From positions 3,240,469-3,276,954 of the forward strand of contig CP070746.1 of the NCBI GenBank assembly GCA_020348305.1: a stretch of 36,486 bases of DNA, read 5' to 3'. Shown one piece after another: positions 1 to 6,997 of this stretch (position 1 is its first letter; every line of letters starts with the position of its first letter). Both the position numbers and the translations under genes were made by a program. The notes under the pieces are model-generated. The model was not told where the DNA came from. It made no database searches and saw only the letters and a program-made list of their open reading frames with translations. The DNA is from Desulfobacterales bacterium. Lineage in GTDB: Bacteria; Desulfobacterota; Desulfobacteria; Desulfobacterales; JAHEIW01.

Positions 1-8
1 ACCTCCTT
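1..8 (-). promoter_or_regulatory. Ribosome binding site of a minus-strand gene off the left edge
   Basis: The reverse complement of the first eight bases is AAGGAGGT, a near-perfect Shine-Dalgarno sequence. Its start codon would lie just left of the window, so a minus-strand gene probably begins there. Nothing of its product is visible. This is seen in sequence; the existence of the gene is inferred. Confidence 0.45.
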
Positions 9-420
9 CCCAAATCAAATTAGAGTCTAATTTCTTTTGTGATTCGACCATACACTTCAAGCTCTCGAAAGATATAAAATAAGCAGTTTATTTCATTTGC
101 CCCAAATATATATAATATTTTGCCAGCATATGTCAAGATAATATTATGATAATAAACAAATAATTGGTTTTACACATCCCAAAACCCCTGTAAAGTCTTT
201 TTTTTATTAACTATTATTTTCTTACAGAACTGGTTTTTGGGTGCTGTCGTGCGGTTTAACAAGGGAGAGATTCCCAGGCATGGCATAAAAAAGATCAGAT
301 AATTTGTTTACAATATATTGGGAGGTAATTTTTGAGCTCTAACAGTCTTCATGTTATTTTCTTGACTTTTGCCAGACATAAATTGTATGATCTCCTGAAC
401 ATATATGAAAGCGATATGGT
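9..420. other. AT-rich intergenic region
   Basis: No convincing reading frame is visible on either strand. The stretch is AT-rich with poly-T runs (around 197-206) and is flanked by a probable leftward gene and the rightward gene at 421, so it likely carries divergent promoters. I could not pick a convincing -35/-10 pair. Confidence 0.4.
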
Positions 421-852
421 ATGGAAAAGAAAAAAATTAGTCCAAGAATAGAAAGTCAGAGCCAAGACTTTTTATCAAAAAATTTCAATACGCTAAATGC
501 CGGGGCAGAATATGTTCTTGACGGGTTTCCAATGCTGTATAACCGTGCCCTTCATGAAATGAGAGGACATTTTTCGGATGGAGAATTATCTTTTTTGGTC
601 GAAGCCTTCAAGGAAACAAAACTGAGTCCGCAATTGGCTGGCCAGCAGTTTAAAATATTTTGTGATGATGCGATGACCTTTAGGAAACTTGATGATAAGT
701 GGAAGATTAAAAGCGACGTATTTTTAAACAAGATTGAAGATCTTACATCCTTTCAAATGGCCTGTCTTGAGATTTGGGCGAAAAAGTTCTGGTTTGCTAA
801 GTGGAAAAAAGGGGACAAAAGTTTGAGAGAATATGTGAAATTATTAACGTGA
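421..852 (+). CDS. Uncharacterised 143-aa protein
   Basis: I do not recognise a named family. The protein is 143 aa, soluble, with no signal peptide or membrane segment. The N-terminus is basic (MEKKKISPRI) and is followed by a helical stretch (residues 15-50, LNAGAEYVLDGFPMLY) that resembles the start of short ribbon-helix-helix-like or plasmid/phage-associated proteins. The C-terminal third is rich in Trp and Lys (residues 95-143). The start is the first ATG of the open frame; the upstream ribosome binding site is weak. It is monocistronic and lies in accessory DNA next to a toxin-antitoxin pair. A DNA-binding or antitoxin-like role is possible but not shown by any motif. Confidence 0.6.
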   Translation: MEKKKISPRIESQSQDFLSKNFNTLNAGAEYVLDGFPMLYNRALHEMRGHFSDGELSFLVEAFKETKLSPQLAGQQFKIFCDDAMTFRKLDDKWKIKSDVFLNKIEDLTSFQMACLEIWAKKFWFAKWKKGDKSLREYVKLLT

Positions 853-888
853 TATTGGAAAAGTCACGCATCAATTGTAGTTTATGTC

Positions 889-990
889 CTATGCAGATTG
901 CGCAATGACAAATACATTCATTTTTGGGTCTTTATCTTTGATGGGTTCTGTACCTGCACCGCCAATCTGGCATTTTTGTAGATTAGAAGA
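889..990 (-). other. Short coding-like trace (possible gene remnant)
   Basis: On the minus strand an open stretch of 33 codons between two stops reads as convincing protein, including GGAGTEPIKDKDPKMNVFVI, but it has no start codon with a ribosome binding site. It could be the tail of a decayed gene. The family is not recognised. The rest of the 853-1099 gap shows nothing else that can be supported. Confidence 0.2.
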
Positions 991-1099
991 TCACACATAA
1001 AAGTTTGCCTTTTATAATGAAATAGCAAAGAGGATTTTCAGATGAGCTTATCCAAGAGGGTAGGGCAGGCTTTTTTTCATTGCGTGCCAATTCAATCTC

Positions 1100-1128
1100 T
1101 TGGCAGGACAGTTACTATAGCATATTAT
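1100..1128 (+). promoter_or_regulatory. Promoter of the toxin-antitoxin operon
   Basis: TTGGCA (1100-1105) and TATTAT (1123-1128) are separated by exactly 17 bp, a good sigma-70 match. Transcription would start near 1135, just before the antitoxin ribosome binding site. The -10 box lies inside the palindrome at 1116-1136. Confidence 0.6.
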
Positions 1129-1136
1129 ATGCTATA
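1116..1136. promoter_or_regulatory. Palindromic operator for toxin-antitoxin autoregulation
   Basis: The 21-bp site is a perfect inverted repeat apart from the central base: TATAGCATA, three bases, TATGCTATA. It covers the -10 box of the promoter that drives the antitoxin at 1153. DinJ/RelB-type antitoxins bind such palindromes through an N-terminal ribbon-helix-helix and repress their own operon. The palindrome is seen directly; its function is inferred from the family and position. Confidence 0.65.
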
Positions 1137-1152
1137 AATATGGAGGGTTGTT

Positions 1153-1416
1153 ATGGGAACAACGAAAACTGCCTCAGCCAGGGCACTGATTGATCCGCAA
1201 ATAAAAAAGGAGGCCGAAGCCATTCTTAAAGACTTGGGCCTGTCCGTGTCAAAATCATTTGAGCTCTATTATCGCCAGATTATCGCGCACAGGGGGTTGC
1301 CCTTTGAACTTCAGGTCCCCAATGAAAAAACAATGAAGGCCATTGAAAATTCGAGGCAGGGCAAAGGAAAAACATTTTCCTCTGTCGAAGATTTATTTGA
1401 TGAGCATGGAATCTGA
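1153..1416 (+). CDS. RelB/DinJ family antitoxin
   Basis: This 87-aa protein is the antitoxin half of a type II toxin-antitoxin pair. The N-terminus (TASARALIDPQIKKEAEAIL) is the ribbon-helix-helix DNA-binding part, and LGLSVSKSFELYYRQIIAHR followed by GLPFE (about residues 28-52) is the hallmark RelB/DinJ block. The acidic C-terminal tail (SSVEDLFDEHGI) would wrap the toxin. Length is normal for the family. The start is set by a GGAGG site about 7 bases upstream. The toxin gene begins three bases after the stop, so the two are cotranscribed. Repression through the palindrome at 1116-1136 is expected. Identification is strong from sequence. Confidence 0.9.
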   Translation: MGTTKTASARALIDPQIKKEAEAILKDLGLSVSKSFELYYRQIIAHRGLPFELQVPNEKTMKAIENSRQGKGKTFSSVEDLFDEHGI

Positions 1417-1419
1417 GCG

Positions 1420-1689
1420 ATGCGATCAATCCGGCGTGATACTCAGTTTAAAAGAGATGTCAATCGACTCAAAAAGCGGCACAAGGATTTTGAGAAGCTT
1501 AAAGCCATTATACAGCTATTGGTTGAGGGAGAAAAACTACCAGCGGAAACCAGGGATCACAGATTGAAAGGCACATTAAAGGATTGCCGGGAGTGTTATA
1601 TTGAGCCTGATTGGCTGCTGATTTACCGAATCGAGGGCAGTGAGCTATGCCACGTAAGAACAGGCAGTCACGCGGATCTCTTCGAGTGA
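1420..1689 (+). CDS. YafQ-type mRNA interferase toxin
   Basis: This 89-aa RelE/ParE-fold toxin is predicted to cleave mRNA on the ribosome. It aligns closely with E. coli YafQ by memory, with a constant three-residue offset: RHKDFEKL near the N-terminus, then DHRLKGTLKDCREC, IEPDWLLIY and RTGSHADLF. The catalytic positions His47, Asp64, Trp65, His84 and Phe88 are kept (YafQ 50, 67, 68, 87, 91). The fourth catalytic histidine, YafQ His63, is replaced by Tyr60. The frame is intact and full length. It follows the antitoxin by three bases and probably depends on translational coupling. It may be active, weakened or in decay; the Tyr substitution leaves this open. Confidence 0.88.
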   Translation: MRSIRRDTQFKRDVNRLKKRHKDFEKLKAIIQLLVEGEKLPAETRDHRLKGTLKDCRECYIEPDWLLIYRIEGSELCHVRTGSHADLFE

Positions 1690-2340
1690 AAAACAGGTTT
1701 TGTAAAAGATAATGTTAATCCGCATAGAACCGTGCCCAAATTGTACCGGTCAAGGTCAAATTTTTCCAAGTAGTTCGAAAAGAAACCAAAAACATGACTA
1801 TAGATATAATTATCAGAATTTCGTAACGGTAGAAGTATATCAAACTTTAGTTTCTGACGTTAAATGCGGATATCAATATTTAAGAATAAATGAATTACCC
1901 TAGTGAACTCCACTGCATATAAGGTTATAGTTATTCGGTGGCTTCTCAGATGCCCGTGCATCTTTTTTGCTGGACTGTTCAACCTTAATTGAGGATGGCG
2001 GTTCCGGGGAGAACAACGGCATTTGGAGAAGCCACAATCTTTAGCATAGCTCCTCACCCGGAACAACAATTTTCGGTTTTTGTTGACATCAACACCTTTT
2101 CGATTTATTGATCAGATAATCATTTTGTTTCCGATATCGATTTTCGGTTCCTGAAGTTGCTCCTACCGTAGTAAACTGCCTTTCTATTTCTAAGACTCTG
2201 CCTTCTAACGCCGCAAGGTTTACCCGGAAATAAATCTAAATTAATACAGTTTTACTCCTACACCCCAACAATCTCTGTTTAGCAATTCGCACTTCGTTAC
2301 GGCTTCCGTTTGGAAATCCTCTGCAAGACGTAAGACTCGA
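1690..2340. other. Non-coding accessory region upstream of a transposase relic
   Basis: No convincing gene is visible. A 63-codon frame at 1712-1903 starts with a CPNC-GQG zinc-finger-like sequence but lacks a good ribosome binding site. The part at 1938-2035 contains long imperfect inverted repeats. The remainder (2070-2340) has frequent stops in all frames and looks degenerate. Confidence 0.4.
1938..2035. repeat. Long imperfect inverted repeat (cruciform-like)
   Basis: The left arm GTGGCTTCTCAGATGCC (1938-1954) pairs with GGCATTTGGAGAAGCCAC (2018-2035), with ten contiguous outer base pairs. Inside is a smaller hairpin, GTTC-CGGGGA-GAAC (2001-2014). The structure sits about 370 bp before the start of a Y1-type transposase relic and could be a REP-like or mobile-element end. 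That link is inference. Confidence 0.35.
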
Positions 2341-2362
2341 TGTCAAATCTTGATTAGTGATT
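2341..2362 (+). repeat. Left inverted repeat of the transposase relic
   Basis: This 22-bp sequence matches the reverse complement of 2710-2731 at 21 of 22 positions. It lies 45 bp before the relic's start codon. Confidence 0.7.
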
Positions 2363-2407
2363 ATACACATATTGACAAGCTTAGCTCGCATCTGGTAGGG
2401 ATTTTGT

Positions 2408-2729
2408 ATGGCACGCGCATGGCGAATAGAATATGATGGCGCTCTATATCATGTTTTATCCCGAGGGAATGAAGGGCAGGATATTGAAGTGCGACCTTGA
2501 ATCTTACAAGATGAAGGCCAGGATCTTAGAAGCCAATAAAATTGACCGGGATTTGCTGATTTATCTAATATGGCAGTTAGGTGTGGTGACCAACGAACGC
2601 ATCGGTGAAAAATTTGGATTAACCTATTCGGCTGTCAACAGGCGAGTTCGAATATTCAAAGAAATGCTTGATAAAGATAAACGGTTACAGAGAAAATTCA
2701 AACAAGTTAAATCACAAATCAAGATTTGA
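2408..2729 (+). pseudogene. REP-associated/IS200-like Y1 transposase, internally deleted
   Basis: The first 30 codons from the ATG at 2408 read MARAWRIEYDGALYHVLSRG and on, the characteristic N-terminus of Y1_Tnp (REP-associated tyrosine) transposases, and end at a stop at 2498-2500. In another frame, from about 2505, the sequence resumes as the family's C-terminal DnaA-like helical domain (RILEANKIDRDLLIYLIWQL, then GEKFGLTYSAVNRRV) and ends at 2729. The central part, which would carry the HUH metal site and the catalytic tyrosine, is gone. The gene has therefore lost its middle by deletion with a frameshift and cannot encode an active enzyme. Confidence 0.8.
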
Positions 2730-2731
2730 CA
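2710..2731 (-). repeat. Right inverted repeat of the transposase relic
   Basis: This is the reverse complement of the repeat at 2341-2362 with one mismatch. It includes the last codons and stop of the transposase frame and is followed by a T-run (2734-2740), so it may also act as a weak terminator. Confidence 0.7.
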
Positions 2732-2838
2732 CCTTTTTTTCTCCAAGGCAAGTTCGGAAGTCACAAAAAATGCTACATTCTTTCCGCTGACGGCGGGATA
2801 GAAATTCCGAGACCTTTAATTAGCGAGATGGAGGAACC

Positions 2839-3912
2839 ATGAAGAAACTCATCAATCAACCTGAGGATGTTGTCAGTGAAAGCCTGCAAGGCATGGCTGC
2901 CGCCCATGAGGACCTGATTAAGGTGAACCTCGACCCCATCTTCGTTTACCGCTCCGATGCCCCCGTGCAAGGAAAGGTTGCCGTGATATCAGGCGGGGGC
3001 AGTGGCCACGAGCCGACGCATGTCGGTTACGTGGGACGGGGGATGCTCGACGCGGCATGTCCCGGAGATGTCTTTGTCTCGCCAACCTCCGAGCAGATCA
3101 TCGAAGCGATCAGGAGGGTGCATGCAGGTGCCGGGGTGCTCAACATCGTCAAGTGCTATTGGGACGACATGGATGTCTTCGCAGAAGCGGCGGAGCAGGC
3201 TCATTCCGAGGGAATTCTATGCGCAAACATCCTAATTGACGATGATGTGGCGGTGAGTGAGAGCGTGTACAGTCACGGTCGGCGTGGAACGGGCGCCACT
3301 GTGCTTGCCGAGAAGATTTGTGGGGCAGCAGCCGAAGAGGACTTTGATCTAACCCGCCTAGCTGACTTATGCCGTCGAGTAAACCTCAATGGGCGCAGCA
3401 TGGGAATGGCTTTCACTGCCTGTACCATTCCCATAAAGGGCACTCCCACCTTTGAGATCGAAGAGGATCAAATGGAGCTCGGCATCGGGATCCACGGCGA
3501 GCCTGGTCGAGAGCGCATGAAGATAAAATCCGCTGATGAGATCACTGAAATGCTGGCGGTCGAGATCATCGAAGATCCATTTTACAAACGCACCATCCAG
3601 GAATGGGATGCTACAAAGGCCGAATGGGTGAATGTGGAATTGGAGAATCAACCATTCCAGCGCGGCGATCAGGTACTGGCCTTCGTGAATGGCATGGGGG
3701 GAACGCCTGTTCCCGAGCTTTACATCGCTTATCGTAAATTGGAGCAGGTCTGCACGGAGAAGGGTCTGACCATCGTACGAAGACTGATTGGCACCTATAT
3801 CACTGCCTTGGAGATGCAGGGGGTATCCATCACGCTGCTGAGGATGGATGATGAGCTGTTGAAACTCTGGGATGCTCCGGTGAACACCCCCAGACTGCGC
3901 TGGGGTATTTAG
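2839..3912 (+). CDS. dhaK: Dihydroxyacetone kinase subunit DhaK-like (orphan)
   Basis: This 357-aa protein matches DhaK in length (E. coli 356) and along its whole sequence. DhaK binds dihydroxyacetone covalently through a histidine; the kinase needs DhaL for ADP and, in PTS systems, DhaM. Visible motifs are SGGGSGHEP (51-59), ACPGDVF (73-79), Lys105 and Asp110 of the substrate pocket, IDDDVAV (133-139), GRRGTG, and GIHGEPG with the substrate-binding His219. The usual KNYTGD pocket motif reads KCYWDD here. The start follows a GGAGGAACC site. No dhaL, dhaM or dhaR is nearby. It appears richer in G+C than its neighbours, suggesting transfer. It could be a distantly partnered kinase subunit, a kinase for another sugar, or a DhaQ-like regulator. 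Confidence 0.88.
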   Translation: MKKLINQPEDVVSESLQGMAAAHEDLIKVNLDPIFVYRSDAPVQGKVAVISGGGSGHEPTHVGYVGRGMLDAACPGDVFVSPTSEQIIEAIRRVHAGAGVLNIVKCYWDDMDVFAEAAEQAHSEGILCANILIDDDVAVSESVYSHGRRGTGATVLAEKICGAAAEEDFDLTRLADLCRRVNLNGRSMGMAFTACTIPIKGTPTFEIEEDQMELGIGIHGEPGRERMKIKSADEITEMLAVEIIEDPFYKRTIQEWDATKAEWVNVELENQPFQRGDQVLAFVNGMGGTPVPELYIAYRKLEQVCTEKGLTIVRRLIGTYITALEMQGVSITLLRMDDELLKLWDAPVNTPRLRWGI

Positions 3913-4059
3913 GATTCCAGTAAGCCTTAGCCCAGCGCATCTAAAAGCCAGACTAAAATCAAGCCGCAAACTAAATAAAAAATTTAATCAAATCCAGAAA
4001 CAGATCGCAAATATACCAAATTCAAAATCTGAACCCTTTGTTTCCCCCGATGCAGAGGA

Positions 4060-5571
4060 TTAATCATCTCTTTTCATGAATGCATCTCGAAGGAGTTTGG
4101 ATTGGCGATTGTAAGCCTCGCGTGGGTTTGCCGGATCTTTCATTAGAGATATCTCCTGGGTTATTAGACGGGCGATATTCAGTATATGAGCCTCCCTTTT
4201 TTTGGACTCCCTCTTGTACAAAGGGTGGTCTCGATTGATATAGATGATTGTCCCTTCTGTCATACACTCCGGTCCGTCCCCCCCCAAGTGATCAAGGCAG
4301 CAAGTGACTCCGGCGTCCCCGAACTTGAGCCTCTTCACCACCGCGTTCGGTGTGGCGATTCGTAGAGAAGGTTTAGGTTTCTTTTGGGGTTTTTCGTCAC
4401 CGGCCGCCGTTGTGGCATCCTGCTGATCTGAATCCGATGGAATTTCTTCTTCTTCCTGAATCTGCTCGGGCTCTTCTTTGCCTGTGCCGACTTCCACAGC
4501 TGTTTCCCCGGCGCCTTGCCTTCCTTTTTCCGAAAATGGAACAACCCCGAATGGAGACAATTCCGGGTTAAGTGATAGAGCTTGATGTATACGCTGCAAC
4601 GCTTCTTTTAGCGCCCGGCTAACCCTTCGATTATCCCGCTCAGAGGCTAACTGATTGTAAGCCCTGCGAACTTCAACGATTATTCTCTCCGAGCCTTTGA
4701 GAAATGTTTTATATTCCGGGGAATCCTCTATAAACCCTGATCGATCGCTCGTCAAAGGGAGAAAATCGGCATGAACCTCTCCTCGAATGCGTGTTGCTGC
4801 CTTTCCCCAGGAAGCCATATCGAAGAATTCCCGCCGAACCGTGACTCCCTTTACCTTGATTTCAATTCCCATATTTTCCTTGGATGCACGATAAGCAGGG
4901 AGAATCACGATTTCTCCGTGAATGATGCCATATTTTGTGCCTTCCATAACAGGGATGCGGTTGCCTGACCATCTCCTCGGAGCCACCCGATACCGATTGA
5001 CGTAAACAGAAAAATTCCCTGCCCGAATGGGCACACCTTCAGCAATTCGTTGGGTAACGTCATCTGGTTTAAAAACCCTTTTCAGATCCACAAGGCGAAC
5101 GGTCGTTCCGTCGCCCCGATTGGGGTTAGGCTGGAGGCAAGTCAGTGGGATCACCCAAGAGTCGCCTTCCTCAAGCCAGCGGGCTTTGTCAAAAACAACT
5201 CGTGCAGCAAAGTTTCCTTTTTGCGTTGTAATTTCAAAGCGAGAAGCAGCAGCCAGACTCGCGAACTTGCCAATGCCGAATTGACCGATTCGGTCTCGTC
5301 CGAATCGGGGAGATACGGGATGTAGAAGCTTCTCATCGGATCCTACATTGAAGTATTGCTCGAGCCCTTCCATATCCATCCCCTCGCCATTGTCTGATAC
5401 AACGATCTCATTGCCTGAGACAGTCACTTCCACCCGCGTTGCGTCTGCATCGTAGGCATTGTTGACCAATTCTCTGATCAGTTCGATGCTCTGCTCGTAA
5501 AGCCGCTCTCCAAGTGTGAGAATATGACTCTTGTCGACAGTGATCGTTAGATGGGATGCTTGATTTGACAT
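4060..5571 (-). CDS. GHKL (Hsp90/MutL-type) ATPase domain protein, function unknown
   Basis: The protein is 503 aa from the ATG at 5571, chosen over an in-frame start at 5655 because GAGGAG lies nine bases before it. The N-terminal 200 residues form a GHKL ATP-binding domain: N-box ELVNNAYDADA (34-44), DNGEGM (60-65), and GQFGIGKFA (96-104) as the glycine-rich lid. A middle part (about 200-330) follows, including VKGVTVRREFFDMASWGKA. An acidic, low-complexity linker (about 375-410, rich in E, Q and D) then leads to a C-terminal domain ending near MKRDD. No histidine-kinase, MutL nuclease or topoisomerase signature is seen. Neighbours give no operon context. Related ATPases occur in repair and phage-defence settings, but no role can be assigned here. 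Confidence 0.75.
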   Translation of the reverse strand: MSNQASHLTITVDKSHILTLGERLYEQSIELIRELVNNAYDADATRVEVTVSGNEIVVSDNGEGMDMEGLEQYFNVGSDEKLLHPVSPRFGRDRIGQFGIGKFASLAAASRFEITTQKGNFAARVVFDKARWLEEGDSWVIPLTCLQPNPNRGDGTTVRLVDLKRVFKPDDVTQRIAEGVPIRAGNFSVYVNRYRVAPRRWSGNRIPVMEGTKYGIIHGEIVILPAYRASKENMGIEIKVKGVTVRREFFDMASWGKAATRIRGEVHADFLPLTSDRSGFIEDSPEYKTFLKGSERIIVEVRRAYNQLASERDNRRVSRALKEALQRIHQALSLNPELSPFGVVPFSEKGRQGAGETAVEVGTGKEEPEQIQEEEEIPSDSDQQDATTAAGDEKPQKKPKPSLRIATPNAVVKRLKFGDAGVTCCLDHLGGDGPECMTEGTIIYINRDHPLYKRESKKREAHILNIARLITQEISLMKDPANPREAYNRQSKLLRDAFMKRDD

Positions 5572-5723
5572 GGCGCCGGACTCCTCTGGGAGACTATCTA
5601 TATTAAGAGCCTCCTTTGCCGCAAGTACTATAAGAAAATTGCAGCCGAATGTCAATCAATGCAAGTTCACAATGAGAGGAAGTCGCCTAAGAAGTTAAAG
5701 CGAAACGAATTTAGAAAAAATTA

Positions 5724-5751
5724 TTGACATTCTGGTCTGGTCTGGTCAGAC
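5724..5751 (+). promoter_or_regulatory. Promoter/operator region of a Phd antitoxin relic
   Basis: TTGACA (5724-5729) is followed by three tandem TCTGG units (5731-5745) and the 12-bp palindrome GTCTG-GT-CAGAC (5740-5751). A GGAGGTGATG ribosome binding site comes next (5761-5770). Such repeats between promoter and start are typical of Phd/YefM autoregulation. The -10 hexamer is not clear. Confidence 0.45.
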
Positions 5752-5773
5752 TATAGATGTGGAGGTGATGATC

Positions 5774-5914
5774 ATGCTTATTACCAATATCTCATAGGCA
5801 AAGGCTCAATTGTCCGCTTTGATCGAAAAGGTGCTGGCTGGCGAAGAGGTGATTATCGACAAAGCCGGTAAGCCGGTGGCCAGGCTTGTCCGATTATTGT
5901 TTCTTTTTACCTAA
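5774..5914 (+). pseudogene. Phd/YefM-type antitoxin, broken
   Basis: Reading from the ATG behind GGAGGTGATG gives MLITNIS, then an in-frame TAG at codon 8 (5795-5797), then AKAQLSALIEKVLAGEEVII and KAGKPVARLVR, the classic N-terminal half of Phd/YefM antitoxins. The usual residue at codon 8 is Glu, so a GAG-to-TAG change would explain the stop. Homology ends near codon 40, where the sequence runs into the convergent gene at 5894-6175. The C-terminal toxin-binding half and the toxin are absent. It is a decayed toxin-antitoxin operon, cut by recombination. Confidence 0.75.
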
Positions 5915-6175
5915 CTTGATAATTACTTGACAATCACACATATGGCCTTGGGAACGAAACCATTTTATTGTTTCTTCAATATCGAAGTTAAATGAAGGCC
6001 ATTGTTCCGTCATTTGTGCTAAAATTTTTTTTGAGAAGCGAAATGTACTGTCACATTCAAAGGTTTCATCAAAAGGATCGCTGGCTTTCCTAAAATTACA
6101 TCCTCCATGCCCACGCAATCTTGAAATAAAAGAATCCCAGTGTTGCATTCCTGGTTTTAAAATTATCTTTTCCAT
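5894..6175 (-). CDS. DUF2695-like protein
   Basis: This 93-aa soluble protein resembles the DUF2695 family. It has CDSTFRFSKKIL (about residues 41-52), then DIEETIKWFRSQGHMCDCQV (about 65-84), matching the family pattern of an early Cys-Asp and a late CDCEV-like motif. The function of the family is unknown; the Cys/Asp pattern hints at metal binding. The start follows GGGAAGGTC. The stop overlaps the 3' end of the Phd relic on the other strand, so its arrival or a deletion probably removed the rest of that operon. Assignment rests on motif memory only. Confidence 0.6.
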   Translation of the reverse strand: MEKIILKPGMQHWDSFISRLRGHGGCNFRKASDPFDETFECDSTFRFSKKILAQMTEQWPSFNFDIEETIKWFRSQGHMCDCQVIIKLGKKKQ

Positions 6176-6408
6176 TTTTTGACCTTCCCTATCCGAAGCT
6201 GGTATTCATTCAGCACAAGCAATGAAAGGAAGAGAAGAATGAGCAAGAACATATAATCAGAATTGAGAGTTGCTGCATTTTTCCATATCAGAAAAAAGAG
6301 TATATCGCAAGTAGGTTTGGCGTGGTGATACCGGCAAGTTAGCGCAAATCTTATTATTAAGTGGTATATATTCTGCGTGCGCCCTAATATTCAAGCTTCA
6401 TCCTTCCC

Positions 6409-6437
6409 TTGACAATCCAATCTTAACAAAATATATC
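6409..6437 (+). promoter_or_regulatory. Promoter of the bactofilin gene
   Basis: TTGACA (6409-6414) and TATATC (6432-6437) are 17 bp apart, about 36 bp before the start codon. An alternative TATAAT lies at 6443-6448 but without a suitable -35. The 6176-6408 gap before it shows no gene. Confidence 0.5.
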
Positions 6438-6472
6438 ATACTTATAATAATTTTTTTTACAGGAGGGAACAC

Positions 6473-6997
6473 ATGCTAAAAAAAGGCAAAACATTTGAAA
6501 TCGATAAGGAGCCTGAGCCCAGCAAGATTACAGAGCAAAAAAACTTCTCAATACCGCCGAGTCCTGAAACCAAGGATGAAAAAACAGTTATTGGTGAACA
6601 CATATTCATCGAAGGCAACATTCGTGGAGATGAACACCTTGTCATCGAGGGCTCGATGAATGGCAACATTGAGATGGGAAAACATAATTTTGCATTGGGT
6701 TCCAAGGGGCGATATGAAGGTGAAATCCTAGCTCAGAATGTGAGTATTAGTGGTCAGATTAGTGGGAGCGTAAAAGCTCAGGGTAAAGTCGAAATTACCA
6801 AAGAAGCCGATTTTTTAGGTGATATCAAGGCTAAAAGCATATCTGTGGAAGACGGCGCCTATTTCAGTGGATCCATTGAGTTGAAGAGAGAACCCCATAG
6901 AAAGACAGCGCTAACAGAAAAACCGACAGGTATGGCAGTTTCTCCATCAGATAAAGCATCGGTTGTTCAAAGCGACAAAGCCAATAAGAAGATTTGA
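6473..6997 (+). CDS. Bactofilin family cytoskeletal protein
   Basis: Bactofilins polymerise without nucleotides into right-handed beta-helical filaments that act in cell shape, polarity and chromosome anchoring. The 174-aa protein has a disordered, charged N-terminal tail (1-37), the beta-helix domain (about 38-138: VIGEHIFIEGNIRGDEHLVI, then GSMNGNI, GQISGSV, GDIKAKSISVEDGAYFSGSI) with its repeating hydrophobic-Gly pattern, and a disordered C-terminal tail (140-174). Length is typical. The start follows CAGGAGGG. The nearby parAB genes recall Myxococcus, where bactofilins work with ParAB in chromosome segregation; whether that applies here is inference. Confidence 0.92.
   Translation: MLKKGKTFEIDKEPEPSKITEQKNFSIPPSPETKDEKTVIGEHIFIEGNIRGDEHLVIEGSMNGNIEMGKHNFALGSKGRYEGEILAQNVSISGQISGSVKAQGKVEITKEADFLGDIKAKSISVEDGAYFSGSIELKREPHRKTALTEKPTGMAVSPSDKASVVQSDKANKKI

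Larger units (their letters stand above)
2341..2731 (+). mobile_element. Deleted IS200/REP-associated (Y1) transposase element bounded by inverted repeats
   Basis: A transposase relic (2408-2729) lies between two 22-bp inverted repeats that differ at one base: TGTCAAATCTTGATTAGTGA at 2341-2360 (plus TT), and its reverse complement at 2710-2731. The element is only about 390 bp, too short for a working copy, so it is a non-autonomous derivative. The right repeat overlaps the end of the transposase frame. No target duplication is visible, as expected if this is a Y1 (HUH) element. Confidence 0.65.

Noticed and set aside
1042..1140. Short frame of about 32 codons behind AGAGGATTTTCAG
   Set aside because: It runs through the toxin-antitoxin promoter and operator, and its composition is not convincing.
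1712..1903. 63-codon frame starting with a CPNC-GQG zinc-finger-like sequence
   Set aside because: There is no good ribosome binding site, no second Cys pair of proper spacing, and the C-terminal half runs into repeat-rich DNA.
1690..2340. Possible integron attC sites near the toxin-antitoxin pair
   Set aside because: The inverted repeats lack the RYYYAAC/GTTRRRY core sites at the arm ends.
2989..3969. Antisense frames within dhaK
   Set aside because: They are shadows of a GC-rich, strongly conserved gene; none has its own start signals or recognisable motifs.
5571..5655. Longer start of the GHKL ATPase gene
   Set aside because: The extra 28 residues are hydrophobic and unlike the family, whereas GAGGAG precedes the ATG at 5571.
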